The notes beneath the pieces are model-generated. The model saw only the letters and a list, made by a program, of their open reading frames with translations, searched no databases and was not told the DNA's origin. From the NCBI RefSeq assembly GCF_028858725.1, contig NC_084760.1:64361867-64425866 (forward strand): 64,000 nt of DNA, read 5' to 3'. Positions 37,690 through 48,329 of the stretch are shown piece after piece; position 1 is the first letter of the stretch; each line of letters starts with the position of its first letter. Source of the DNA: Colius striatus. Lineage: Eukaryota > Chordata > Aves > Coliiformes > Coliidae. The position numbers and the translations under genes are program-made.

Positions 37690-38280
37690 ATGGCGTAAAT
37701 TGAACCTGTCAGCAGCCCAGGAGGCTGCCACTGCGTCCCGGCTCTCAGGGTCCCGACTCCTCCGGCCGGCGGCAGCCCCGAGAGGGCCGCGCCGGGGCTG
37801 AGGCTACCCCATCGCTCCCGGCCGGAACCTAGAGCGAGGGCGGGACCGCAACCGAGGCCGGGGCGGGAGGGAGGCGGCGCCGGAATGGCCCGATATTGGG
37901 GCCGGGATGGGGTGACGGTGGGTGCTGCGGGGCTGAAGAGCCAATGTATGGCAGCGGGGCAGGAGCAGGGGGGCACGCGCCAGCAGAGCGGCTGCTGAGG
38001 GTGCTGGCCGCGGCTTAGGGCCTGGCGGTCCTTGCGCTCGCTCCCTGCCCGCAGGCACGTTCCCCAGGTACACGCAGGGCTTCTCGGAGGGTTGTGTCAA
38101 TACGCAAGGGAAGAACCGAGGCCGGAACCGGGAGCGAGGGGTCCGTCTCCGAACCGCGGGAGAGTCGCGCCGCGTCCCCCATACCCCGAGCATACGGTCT
38201 CACATATGTCCCCGGAGAGGACATGGTACCCACGTACCGCGAGACATCTGCCTGCGTGCTAGAAATGCCCCTCTGGGGAA
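37690..38280. promoter_or_regulatory. Orphan CpG island
   Basis: About 590 bp of strongly GC- and CpG-rich sequence with abrupt borders to AT-rich DNA on both sides. It includes CCGGCCGGCGGCAGCCCCG, GGGCCGCGCCGGGGCTG, GAGGCGGCGCCGGAATGG, and twice the word ACCGAGGCCGG. It lies 7.4 kb upstream of the NMBR start and 10.3 kb upstream of VTA1, and so is neither gene's evident promoter. It contains no recognisable coding exon. The likely role is the promoter of an unannotated, probably non-coding transcript or a distal regulatory element. The strand cannot be decided. Confidence 0.65.
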
Positions 38281-38644
38281 GGTGAAATTTAATATGCAAG
38301 AATAAACGTCATTAGGTTTGCTGATAGGACGGCGGTCCTTGTTTTGACATCATCTGACATGACAAAAATCGATACAACAGCAAAATAAATGGACTGTCTG
38401 TTGAAGCCTTTTGCCCCATCTAGTGCTCTCTGCAACAGCAGAACACAGATAAAGGCAGTGTAACAAATTAACTTCAAAGTGCTGGACAAATGAATTTTTA
38501 TATAAAATTAGTAGGAACAATAAAGTGTTCTAAGGTATTATTTTGTTAGAAAGCTCCTGCAGCCTTCACGGACAAACTTGCCTTTCATAACAAAATAAAT
38601 ATTTTTAATTTAAATGTTTCATTTTGAAATGAAAAAGAGCAAGT
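38281..38644. other. Short AT-rich gap between CpG island and GJE1 relic
   Basis: About 360 bp with no convincing feature. If the first GJE1 coding exon still existed it might be expected here or further left, but I cannot find a match to the start of connexin 23. Confidence 0.45.
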
Positions 38645-38987
38645 AAGCCTCCAACAATAATGCTCATCATTTTTATTTTCATGTTGAATAATCCTGTGAT
38701 TTGCAACTCAGGCCAACAATAGCAATTGATGGTCTGATCTCTAAAGGTCCCTTCCAACCCCTACCATTCCATGATTCTATGATTCTATGATAAATGGCCA
38801 ATTCCACACTCTTTTTCTCTGTTCACATGTTTTTCCCTGGCATTTGGGCTTTTCTGTTTATAGAAATGAGGCCTTGCATTTCATCTGACACTCAGAGAAG
38901 AAGGATTAGTCTTTTCTGTTACAACCAGTTCAGGCCCATAGCTCCTCAGGCTTTTGGGGTTTTTTTAATTGAAGAAATTCAATGTTA
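38645..38987 (+). pseudogene. GJE1: Connexin 23 (GJE1) pseudogene, N-terminal half
   Basis: GJE1 encodes connexin 23, an atypical four-transmembrane connexin with only two cysteines per extracellular loop. Here AAG CCT CCA ACA (KPPT) at 38645-38656 is tentatively the 5' end. It is followed by about 130 bp of foreign sequence including a CR1 tail, then GQFHTLF from 38796. The frame then switches repeatedly: FSVHMFF..GIW, then FSVYRNEALHF, then RRRISLFCYNQFRPIAPQAF. Each block matches connexin 23 in order: the end of the N-terminal helix, TM1 and extracellular loop 1. A stop (TGA, 38886-38888) falls exactly where the first loop-1 cysteine codon should be, so that cysteine is lost. There are at least three frame switches in under 200 bp, so it cannot encode a connexin. 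Confidence 0.9.
38736..38790 (+). mobile_element. CR1 3' tail inside the GJE1 relic
   Basis: GATCTCTAAAGGTCCC, TTCCAACCCCTACC and then ATTCCATG / ATTCTATG / ATTCTATG octamers are the canonical CR1 3' end. It ends two bases before the AAT GGC CAA TTC codons of GJE1 and splits them from KPPT to the left. It is a severely 5'-truncated insertion. Confidence 0.9.
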
Positions 38988-39338
38988 AGAAAATAAACTG
39001 CAAAAATTAAACATAACTGTTCCATATAAGAAGAAGTTACTGATGAGGTAATTATTACTTAAATTTTTCATTAATTATGTCCTTAATAAACATTCATCTG
39101 TGACTAAGTATAGTGTTGTGCTCTCCATCCTTCATAGCAACAACCCTCACATTTCAGAACTGAACTTTTAAAAATCAAACATAACGGTAATTTTTAACTG
39201 AATTGTAATCTAAGTGTTTAGATGTTTGACATATATTAAAACAGACTTGAAAAATGCTTCAATATGTACACGTTTTAGCTTCTCCAATGCAGTTGTAAAT
39301 GATCTGACAACGGTGCTTCTGCAACATTTTGGGAATTC
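38988..39338. other. 350-bp spacer interrupting the GJE1 relic
   Basis: AT-rich sequence separates the PQAF block from the WA*QLVIV block, which are adjacent in the intact protein (PQVF-WALQLVIV in human connexin 23). It could be an old intron whose splice sites have decayed, or an insertion. I see no clean GT donor or family-specific repeat to decide between these. Confidence 0.5.
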
Positions 39339-39737
39339 TGGGCATGACAGCTGGTGATCGTATCAGTACCTGGAGCTTTTTTTCACCTTTATGCTGTGTG
39401 TAAAAGCATCATTCAGGAAGATAACCTTCAAAAATTGTTCTATACGACACTGGTTTTATGTCTTCTCTGTTTTCTTAAGGCTTATACTTGAAACTGTGGG
39501 GATTTTTGGCTTCAGATTTAGCTTTGATTTCAAAGTAAACACAATTTACATGTGTGATGTGGGTGCACTGAAAAAACGTTTAACATTACCCAATGCATGG
39601 TGCCAGAGTACTTTGAAAAGACAATTTTTCTTATTGCAATGGACATGTTTACTGTGATTACAGTGATCTTGTGTGTTGCTGAAATTTTTGAGGTGTCGTG
39701 CAGAAAGGGTTTCTTTAAAACTCAGTGGTGTCAATGA
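39339..39737 (+). pseudogene. GJE1: Connexin 23 (GJE1) pseudogene, C-terminal half
   Basis: Connexin 23 homology resumes with WA*QLVIV, in which the TGA at 39345-39347 replaces a leucine codon. It continues with PGAFFHLYAVCKSI (TM2) and the cytoplasmic loop to about 39445. It then shifts frame to YVFSVFLRLILE (TM3) and FDFKVNTIYMCD (extracellular loop 2). By about 39590 it shifts back to QCMVPEYFEKTIFLIAMDMF, TVITVILCVAEIFEV (TM4) and a short tail ending at TGA 39735-39737. The order and spacing follow the intact protein to the C terminus. With the stop and two more frame switches, this is a unitary pseudogene at the ancestral locus, not a processed copy. Confidence 0.93.
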
Positions 39738-41560
39738 CTCCTAGTCATCTACCACCCTGTCCACCTGTGGTTTTTATAACATTGATTTAAAGTTGTAACA
39801 AAACAAACAAAACACCCCTTCCTGTCCTCTATGCAGTGTTGCAGAAGAGAACCACACTCATGATTACTGCTGCAAAGTAGACTCCTGACACTTACTCCTC
39901 ATCTAAAAACTACCACATTATATGAATAATCTTTTTTTCCATGTCAAGACCAAAGACAATAAGACTTATAAGAGTTACATGTTTTCATGACCTACCACAT
40001 ACCATAGTTTTGTCTCCAGAGGAGTGTCCATGTGTAAGGAGGACATTATTTATAAAGGTATTTTTATCCACAGCTTCTCTGAACACATACAATTGGAGCT
40101 AATAAGGTTATTGACCTTCCAGGAAACACTATTCCAAATTTCTTAAAGGCTCTTATCACTTGAGGATTAAGCAATAATGGCAGATAATATTTGAGTACAT
40201 TTTCTCAAGCAGTGCAACTGTCACAACCTGCCTCTCAGACTGCCCAGGGGCAGAGACTCCTGGTAAGGCTGTGGTGACAACATACTCAATTGATATCAGT
40301 TTATTCTGCAGCAGTCTGTGGTCTGCTAGCTGTGAATTTCCTTTAAAAAGTGAAAGACTAGCACAGTATTTTCTATGCTGACTGGAATGCCTTAACCACA
40401 TTGTATTTTGGCTTAGAATGCAGAGGATCTTTACCAATTTTGTATGATCACAGTTTGAAGGGGTAAAGGGCTTTATGACTTAGCTTTGCATGAGAGGCTT
40501 AAAAGTGTCAAAAGAAAATCTCAGTTAAAAGTCTTTTGCTAGATCCAGTCATGCCGTGATATCAGAGAGAGTTTTGCTTGTGTGAGACTGCAGAATTAGG
40601 TCCACAGAATTTTTTGCTTTGTGTGTCATACCTAATTTCTTATTGCTCTGACTAAAGTTGCTAGAATAATAGCAGAAAAGAAGTCTGTACACTAAAATTA
40701 GTCCATGCAACAAGTGTATTTGGATAGGTTAGGTCTTGAATTTTATACAGGCATCAGATGTTTTTGTGTGTGGCAGTTTATTCTTATGGACTAACAGATA
40801 TCTTAAACCTAGAAGTGTTTTTGTTCCTTGTGCTAAGTGAGGTAATGGAAAGAAAGCCAAAATGGATTTCTGGACTGGAAAGAGGAGGAGGTAGTTTCCT
40901 GAATAAAATAGATGAAAACACCAATCATAACACTTAGCTGTTTTCCATTTGTTTTTCAAATGCTCTCAATTTTTAGGTGGGGGGAGGGAAGGAAGATTTC
41001 TTCCTTCTCTTTTATAATTTTCTATGGCTATGAAATTGAACAATTTTTGTTCTGAATCTCAGTGAAACAAGAGACTCAGACTCGTCACTACTTAACAGTG
41101 ATCCTGGAATCAACAAAGTCAAAAGGAATCCATCAGCATCCTTGGACAAAGTTTGAAGCCTGTAACACTGAAGAACGCCTTTGCTTCTTGAATGAAGTGT
41201 AATTTATGTGAAAAAACATCAGCATAAAAGCATAGAAAAATAAGATCCAATGACTGTATTTTGGTTCTTTCAGGAATATTTGGAAAACTCTGGGAAAAAG
41301 TTCTACAAAATGTTTTATCATCAACTGTTAATTAAGCGGCCCCAAACAAGGCTGGGTGATAAAAGCCTTGTAACCCTTACCCACAAAAGCAGACCTCATT
41401 ACATAAATGGAACTGCATGATTTAGGTTTCTTGATTCATTCCAGGACATTTAAATGAAAGTGGATCACAACTGGATGTGTGATTATTTTTTTAATATGCT
41501 GATCAAGAACAAGATGATAAATTTCAATACATTCACCATTTAAAAGATTAATGCTCCATA
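39738..41560. other. Intergenic DNA between GJE1 relic and CR1 cluster
   Basis: No exon, RNA gene or clear repeat in about 1.8 kb of AT-rich sequence. Confidence 0.6.
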
Positions 41561-43521
41561 GATGAGCAAGGATCTGCTGGGTCAACCCAGGCAGAAAGCA
41601 GCCATCTATGAGAGGTGGAAACAGGGGCTGACTTCTTGGGAAGAGTATAGGAACATTGCCAGGGCATGCAGAGGTGCAACTAGGAAGGCTAGAGGCCTTC
41701 TAGAATTGTAGTTAGCCAGGGATGTTAAGGACAGTAATAAGGCATTTTTCAAGTACGTCAGTAGCAGAAGAAAGACGAGGGAGAATACTAAACATGCTTC
41801 TAAACACTGAGGGTGCCCTGGTGTCTGAGGATGTAGAGAAGGCTGAACTACTGAATGCCTTCTTTGCTTCAGTCTTTATAGCCAAGGCCAGCCCTCGGGA
41901 AGTCCAGTCCAGCAAGGGTAACAGGATGGCCAGGACAGCAGAGGACTTGCCCTGGGTGGAAGAGGAAGAGGTTAAAGACTTGTTGGCCAAGCTTAAGGCT
42001 CATAAGTCCGTGGGTCCTGATGGGATGCATCCTAGAGTGCTGAGGGAGCTGGCTGATGTGATTGCTAAGCCTCTCTCCATCATTTTTGAACAATCATGGA
42101 GGACAGGCGAGGTGCCTGAGGACTGGAGAAAGGCCAATGTCACTCCAGTCTTCAAAAAGGGCAGGAAGGACAACTCAGGAAACTACAGGCTGGTCAGCCT
42201 CACCTCCATCCCTGGAAAGGTGATGAACAACTCATCCCGAGTGTCATCACTAAACATATGAAGGAGAAGATGGTTATCAGGGGGAGTCAACATGGCTTCA
42301 CCAAGGGGAAATCCTGTTTGACTAACCTGATAGCCTTCTATGAGTGCCTAACTGGCTGGCTAGATGAGGGGAGAGCAGCAGATGTCATTTACCTTGACTT
42401 CAGCAAGGCTTTTGACACTGTCTCCCGTAACATCCTCATCAGAAAACTCAAGCAGTGTGGTTTGGATGAGTGGACAGTGAGGTGGATCAAGAGCTGGCTG
42501 AATGACAGAGCCCAGAGGGTGGAGATCCATTGCACAGAATAGAGTTGGAGGCCTGTGGCCAGTGGAGTTCCACAGGGATCGGTTCAAGGGCCAGTCTTGT
42601 TGAACATCTTCATCACCGACCTGGATGAGGGGACAGAGTGTACCCTCAGCAAGTTGGCTGATGACACCAAACTGGGAGGACTGGCTGATTCCCCAGAAGG
42701 CTGTGCTGCCATTCAGCGGGATCTCGACCGGCTTGAGAGTTTGGCAGAGGAACCTCATGAGGTTCAACAAGGGCAAGTGCAGAGTTCTGCACCTCAGTCA
42801 AGGAACAACCCCATGCACCAGTACAGGCTGAGGATTATCTGCTGGAGAATAGCTCTGTAGAGACTTGGGAAACTTGGTTGATAACAAACTAACCATGAGC
42901 CATCCCTCATGTCCAAGAAGGCCAATGGTACTCTGAGATGCATCAAGAAGAATGTTTCCAGCAGGTCGAGGGAGGTTCTGCTCCCCCTCTACTCTGCCCT
43001 GGTGAGGCCTCATCTGGAGTCCTGTGTCCAGTTCCGGGCTCCTCAGCTCAAGAGGGACAGGGAACTTCTGGAGAGAGTCCAGCGCAGGGCCACCAAGATG
43101 ATCAAGGAACTGGAGCATCTTTCATATGAGGAAAGGCTGCAGGATCTGGGACTGTTCTGTCTGGAGAAGACTGAGAGGAGATCTCATTAACACTTACAAA
43201 TACTTAAAAAGTGTATGTCAAGAGGATGGGGCAACACTTTTTTCGGTAGTGTCCAGTGATAGGACAAGGGGTCATGGACAAAATCTGGAACATAAAAAGT
43301 TTCATTTAAAATTAACGGAAAACTTTTTTTCCTATGAGGGCGAGGGAGCCCTGGCACAGCCTGCCCAGGCAAGATGTGGAGGCTCCTTCTCTGGAGGTTT
43401 TCAAAACCCACCTGGACATGGTCCTGAGTGACCTGATTAAGGTGAATCTGCTTTAGCGGGGGGGTTGGACTAGATGATCTTTAGAGGTCCTTTCCAACCC
43501 TACCATTCTGGGATTCTGTGA
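41561..43521 (+). mobile_element. Longest CR1 LINE copy (about 2 kb, 5' truncated)
   Basis: CR1 is the dominant avian non-LTR retrotransposon. This copy covers the region between endonuclease and RT (WKQGLTSWEEYRNIARACRG), the RT fingers and palm ([90 protein letters not shown]), and the C-terminal part ([19 protein letters not shown]). After the ORF2 tail come the 3' UTR GGTTGGACTAGATGATCTTT and two octamers. The ADDT catalytic motif is present, but frame breaks near 42240, 42540 and 42740-42860 make it inactive. The endonuclease domain is absent. Confidence 0.95.
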
Positions 43522-44185
43522 AATTACATATTGCATTTGTAAACAAAAAAAAAAAAAAAAAATCCCAAACCCAAATAATCTCAGTACTAGACTCCAGATT
43601 TGTCACACTGAAAGCACTAGTGATGATGAGAGGGTCTTCTGTCATATGAAGTAATCAACCAACTGTATACAAAGAATACTTCATTACGGTTTCAGTTTGT
43701 AGGTAATGATCATTCAAATTTTATTAAGCTGTAGGCAGTTATTAAATGTATCACATACATGTAATTTGCTATGCAGAGTTTCCATATGAACAAAAAGTGT
43801 TAATTACACTGAGGAACCTGAGGCAACCTCTATTAGCCTAATTCATGCAGGCACTCTGGAAAGAACTCTAAATATTTCTAAATATGATCCTTAGCATAAA
43901 CAAGTGTTCTATACAGTCCTGTGGCAATAGGGAGTAAAAAGTAGGAAAGGCTTTAATTATTAAAATGGAATTTGAACATTACCTGTGAAAGAAGGGGTAA
44001 CTGAGAAGACATTCTATACCAGATCAAATATGTACTGGAATATAATGGAGACTTTTCATCAATGTTACTGATTCCAAACTGCTAACATCCTATGCTAGAT
44101 TTGATTAGATTTATTTGGAGAAAATGCTGTCCCCAGCCAGTGGAGAAAACATGGTCCCTCGCCTCCTCAGTACCTCTTAAGTTCA
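43522..44185. other. Gap between CR1 copies
   Basis: It begins with a run of about 18 A at 43544-43561. The rest is AT-rich and unassigned. Confidence 0.5.
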
Positions 44186-44271
44186 GGATGCTGCCACTAC
44201 TTCTGATCTGCTGACATAAGTGCCTATATCCAATCTGGCAAAGACAACACACATTAGGATACTGCTATAAG
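44186..44271 (+). repeat. 85-bp dispersed repeat of unknown family, copy 2
   Basis: It starts GGATGCTGCCACTACTTCTG and parallels 27827-27911 to its end at ACTGCTATAAG. It lies immediately before a CR1 3' fragment, while copy 1 lies immediately after one. Confidence 0.8.
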
Positions 44272-44280
44272 TTATGATAA

Positions 44281-44672
44281 AACTGGGGGAACTGGGGCTG
44301 AAAAGTCTAGAAAAGAGAAGACTGAGGAGGGATCTTATTAATATTTACAAATATCTAAAGGGTGGGTGTCAAGAGGTTGGGGCATCCCCTTTTTCTATGG
44401 TACCTAGCAACAGGACAAGGGGTAATAGGATGAAGTTGGAACACAAAAAGTTCAATTTAAATATAAGAACAAACTATTTCACTGTTCAGGTGAGGGAGCC
44501 CTGGCACAGGCTGCCCAGAGGGGTTGTGGAATCTCCTTCCTTGGAGGTCTTCAAGACCCGCCTGGACATGTTCCTATGCGACCTGATCTAGGTTGACCTG
44601 CTTCTTCAGGAGGGTTGGACTAGATGATCTCTAAAGGTCCCTTCCAACCCCTACCATTCTATGATTCTATTA
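44281..44672 (+). mobile_element. CR1 LINE, 3' end copy
   Basis: It begins AACTGGGGGAACTGGGGCTG and runs through the ORF2 tail ([40 protein letters not shown]) to GGTTGGACTAGATGATCTCT, AAAGGTCCCTTCCAACCC and ATTCTATG octamers. A single frame stays open for 105 codons, so this is one of the younger copies here. It is only about 390 bp and has no RT. Confidence 0.95.
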
Positions 44673-44791
44673 TTTTTTCCCTATGGAGATAAGTTATATG
44701 TCATCTTAAATATATGTTCATTCAAGACTCTCATATTTATGCAGCATGAAACTAGTAATTTGATATCTGCAAGTATTAGAAATGGGATACT

Positions 44792-45418
44792 AAACTGGGG
44801 ACAATGGCTGACATCAGAAGGCTGTGCTGCCATTCAACAAGACTTGGACAGGCTGGAGAGTTGGGCAGAGAGAAATCTAATTAAATTCTCGCTCTCCTCT
44901 ACTCTGCCTTTGTGAGACTGCATCTGGAATATTGTGTCCAGTTCTGGGCCTCTCAGTTCAAGAAGGACAGGGAGCTACTGGAGAGAGTTCAATCCAGAGC
45001 CACCAAGATGATGAAGGAAGTGGAGCATCTCTCATGGTGAAAGGCTGAGGGAGCTGGGGATCTTTAGCTTGGAGAAGAGGAGACTGAGGGGTGACCTCAT
45101 TAATATTTACAAATACGTAAAGAGTGGGTGTCAGGAGGATGAAGTCAGGCTGTTCTCAGTGATGTCCAATGATAGGACAAAGGGCAATGGGTACAAGCTG
45201 GAACATAAGAGGTTCCAAAGATATATAAGGAGGAATTTATTCACTCTGAGGTTGATAGAACACTGGAATGGGCTCCCCAGATGGGTTGTGGAGTCTGCTT
45301 CTCTGAGGACATTCAAAACCCACCTGGATGAGTTCCTGTGTGACCTACTCTAGGTGGTTCGGCTCTGGCAGGGCTGTGATCTTTCAAGGTCCCTTCCAGA
45401 CCCTGAGATTCTGTGATA
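44792..45418 (+). mobile_element. CR1 LINE, 3' end copy
   Basis: The RT C-terminal part (EGCAAIQQDLDRLESWAERN-like) has an internal deletion near 44890. It is followed by CTCTACTCTGCC / CATCTGGAATATTGTGTCC, the ORF2 tail ([20 protein letters not shown]), and the end CAAGGTCCCTTCCAGACCC plus one GATTCTGTGAT octamer. Confidence 0.93.
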
Positions 45419-47519
45419 AGAATCACTGTGCTAACTTCTTGTTTGCATAATATACTATGTGCTTTGGTCAACACATATTTATTTTTTGTTGTATGCATCA
45501 ATATCCATCTGGAATTATTATTTGCAGTTTAAACTTGTAATCTCAAGTTAAAAAAAAATATTTAGAAATGGAATGCAATAGATACATATTACTACTAAAA
45601 AGAAGAATTTACTCTCATGTGCCAGGTACGATTGTGACCAACTGTATTCAAATCACAATCAAACATTTGTAAAAACAGCTTAATTACATCCTTGTCAGTT
45701 TTTTCACTGGTGCTTAATATTTTCAATGCTTAGTGTTCTTCTTTTGTATATTTCAAAATACTTTACAAAGGTGAATAGAGTGCCAAAACCCTTGTCTCCT
45801 CAAGGGGGTTCTCTGTTTCCATCAAGAGCCTTGCAGATTCAGGACTGTCATAAGACTGCCCAAGGACCCCTGGGGAGGCTCTAGGAGCTGGATTACCTTT
45901 GACCATGTCCTTCCCCTTGGTGGTCAAAATGTGGAACATATTAAAATGTTTTCATTAAAATGAGACACAGTGCAGATTTTTTTTCCTGCATTTCCTGTAA
46001 AATTAAAATTGTCAAATACCTTCAGTTTTTCATTTAAAAACAAAATGTACATTATTGCCTATAAAAGGCAGTATGTTTTTCTGTGACTGATTCTGTCATT
46101 AGTTTTTGGAACGTACTGATGCAGATATTACGTCCATGTAAAAAAAAAAAAAAAACATTTCCCCATGGTTGTCAACACTTCTCTTTTCTATATTTGCCAT
46201 TTGTTTTCCTGGCACTCACTGTATTCTCAAGTGCCTCTAAACTTTTCTTTGTCCTAGTCTTACAAACTTATACCAGTTTTATAGTCATTTACATTGCTAT
46301 CTATCAGCTTTCTTCTACCCTCTGAGATTTATAACATGCCTGCATACATTTCTGTGCACTGATTTTAGATCAAATGCTTACCAAACATTTGAGATGATCC
46401 TGAAGGCTTTTTTTTTGCCATTATGAAAAGAATTATATAATACACTTGGGATTCTTTGATTCAGTTCTACTTCTTTACACATTGAACATGAAGTTCTGTT
46501 TCCCAGAACACAGTAGGAAGTATTTTATTTGCTTACATCAGGGTGACATAAGTGCTTCTTTGACTTTTTCATTGTTTTCCCCCATACCCTAGCTGCCTCA
46601 TTATCACAGATAGCATTCAAAGCAATCCCCAGCTCATGTATTTGCAGTCGGTTTTGTCTCTAGCTGGACACTGTGCCCATTTTAGTTGTCCCTTAACAGA
46701 GTCGTAATTCAACATCTTCAGAACATTGTCTCTTCAACATCTTCACTGAAACAAACTAAATACATGCAGTAACACAATTGCTTTTACATCAAAGGTATGG
46801 TTGCTGTGGGCCAGCCAACTTCTAATACACCACAACATACCAGCCATCCAACCATTCCTTCTGTTCCTTTCTTGTCTTCTTTTCTTCTATTCAGCTACCA
46901 TTTCCCATTTCCCTTCTGTATTCTTTTCAGCACTCTCCCAACTCTCCCACAACAGCAATGAGAAAATGTAGCCACCTTCCCCACCCATGCCTCCTTGCAA
47001 CACCATCTTTCTTTATGCCCTGAAGCACTGACATTCTCTTGCCTTGCACACAGACATTTTGAGACCAGGAGAAAGTTCAGCAACAGGGCCATTTAAAAAT
47101 CATTTAACTATGCTGTTAAAATGAGAAGATGACAGACACCAGAGTAATTTCTATTGCAATTTGTGATCCATTTGAAACCATTTTTCTTCAATGTTTCCCA
47201 TTTATTTTGCTGTTCTTATCCACTCAGCAAAAAGATAAATCCCTAGAGGTTCCTCCAAGAAGCAGCTATCTGGAAAGTGGTGATCCTATGAGATATTCTT
47301 TCCAGGGCTATTGGACCTGCTGACAGCTGCAGAGAAGCAGGCCAGTCTGGTGAAACACTATTAGCCAGGCTATGGCAGCACAAGGCTTCCGCAGTGAGCA
47401 GCAAGAGGACAAAGAGAAGAAGCCCAGGAATGGTACTGTAGTTCAGTGCTTGAGGGCCTCCTAGACCTCTGATAAGACATGGAGGAGGCCTTTTCAGTCT
47501 GAGATGGGTTTTTTAGCAA
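45419..47519. other. Intergenic DNA between CR1 copies
   Basis: About 2.1 kb with no recognisable gene or RNA. The open frames are short and unremarkable. Confidence 0.55.
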
Positions 47520-48235
47520 GACCCTGACCAGCTTGAGAGCTGGGCAGAGAGGAATTTCATGAGGTTCGGCAACGACAAGTGCAGAATCCCATATCTCAGG
47601 AGGCGCAACTCCATGCACCAGTACAGGTCGGCAGTTGAGTTGCTACAGATGAGCTCTGTACAGAGAGACCTGGGAGTTCTGGTGGACAGCAAACTAACCA
47701 TGAGCCAGCAATGTGTCCTCGTGGCCACTAAGGCCAATGGCCAGGACATCAAGGGTGGTTCTCCTCCTCCTCTACTCTGCCCTGGTGAGGCTTCATCTGG
47801 AGTCCTGTGTCCAGCTCTGGGCTCCCCAACTCAAGAGGGATGGGGACCTTCTGGAGAGAGTCCAGCACAGGGCCACCAAGATGACTGGAGCATCTTCCTT
47901 ACAAGGAAAATCTGTGGGATCTGGGACTGTTCAGCCTGAAGACTGAAAGAGGCTCTCATCCAAAGTACCTAAACAGTGTATGTCAGGAGGATGGGGCAAC
48001 AGTTTTTTCTGTGGTGTCCACTGACAGGATTAGGGATAATGGACATAAGCTGGAACACAAGTTCCACTTAAAGACAAGGGAAAACTTCGCTGTGAGGGTG
48101 AGGGAGCCCTGGCATGAGCTGCCCAGGCAGGGTGTGGAGTCTCCTTCTCTGGAGGTTTTCAAAACCCGCCTGGACACATTCCTGTGTGACTTGATCTAGG
48201 TGGACCTGCTTCTACACGGGAGTTGGACTAGATGG
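47520..48235 (+). mobile_element. CR1 LINE fragment next to the VTA1 promoter
   Basis: It reads from the RT C-terminal portion (MHQYRSAVELLQMSSVQRDLGV in outline) through [20 protein letters not shown] and the ORF2 tail ([20 protein letters not shown]) to the 3' UTR GAGTTGGACTAGATG, where it ends without octamers. It stops less than 400 bp upstream of the VTA1 start codon and about 100 bp from the CpG island. Confidence 0.93.
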
Positions 48236-48329
48236 GGGGTTGGACTTCCCCAGGGAAGGTCCACGTGGCTTTTTGGGCAGATGTGCCAAAGGACGGGACA
48301 GAGAAGGGCTGTGGAGGCTGCAGTTGTTC

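Noticed and set aside
43477-43521. Short regularly spaced ATTCTATG-like units at many sites, possibly CRISPR-like or satellite
   Set aside because: They are the normal octamer tail of CR1 elements.
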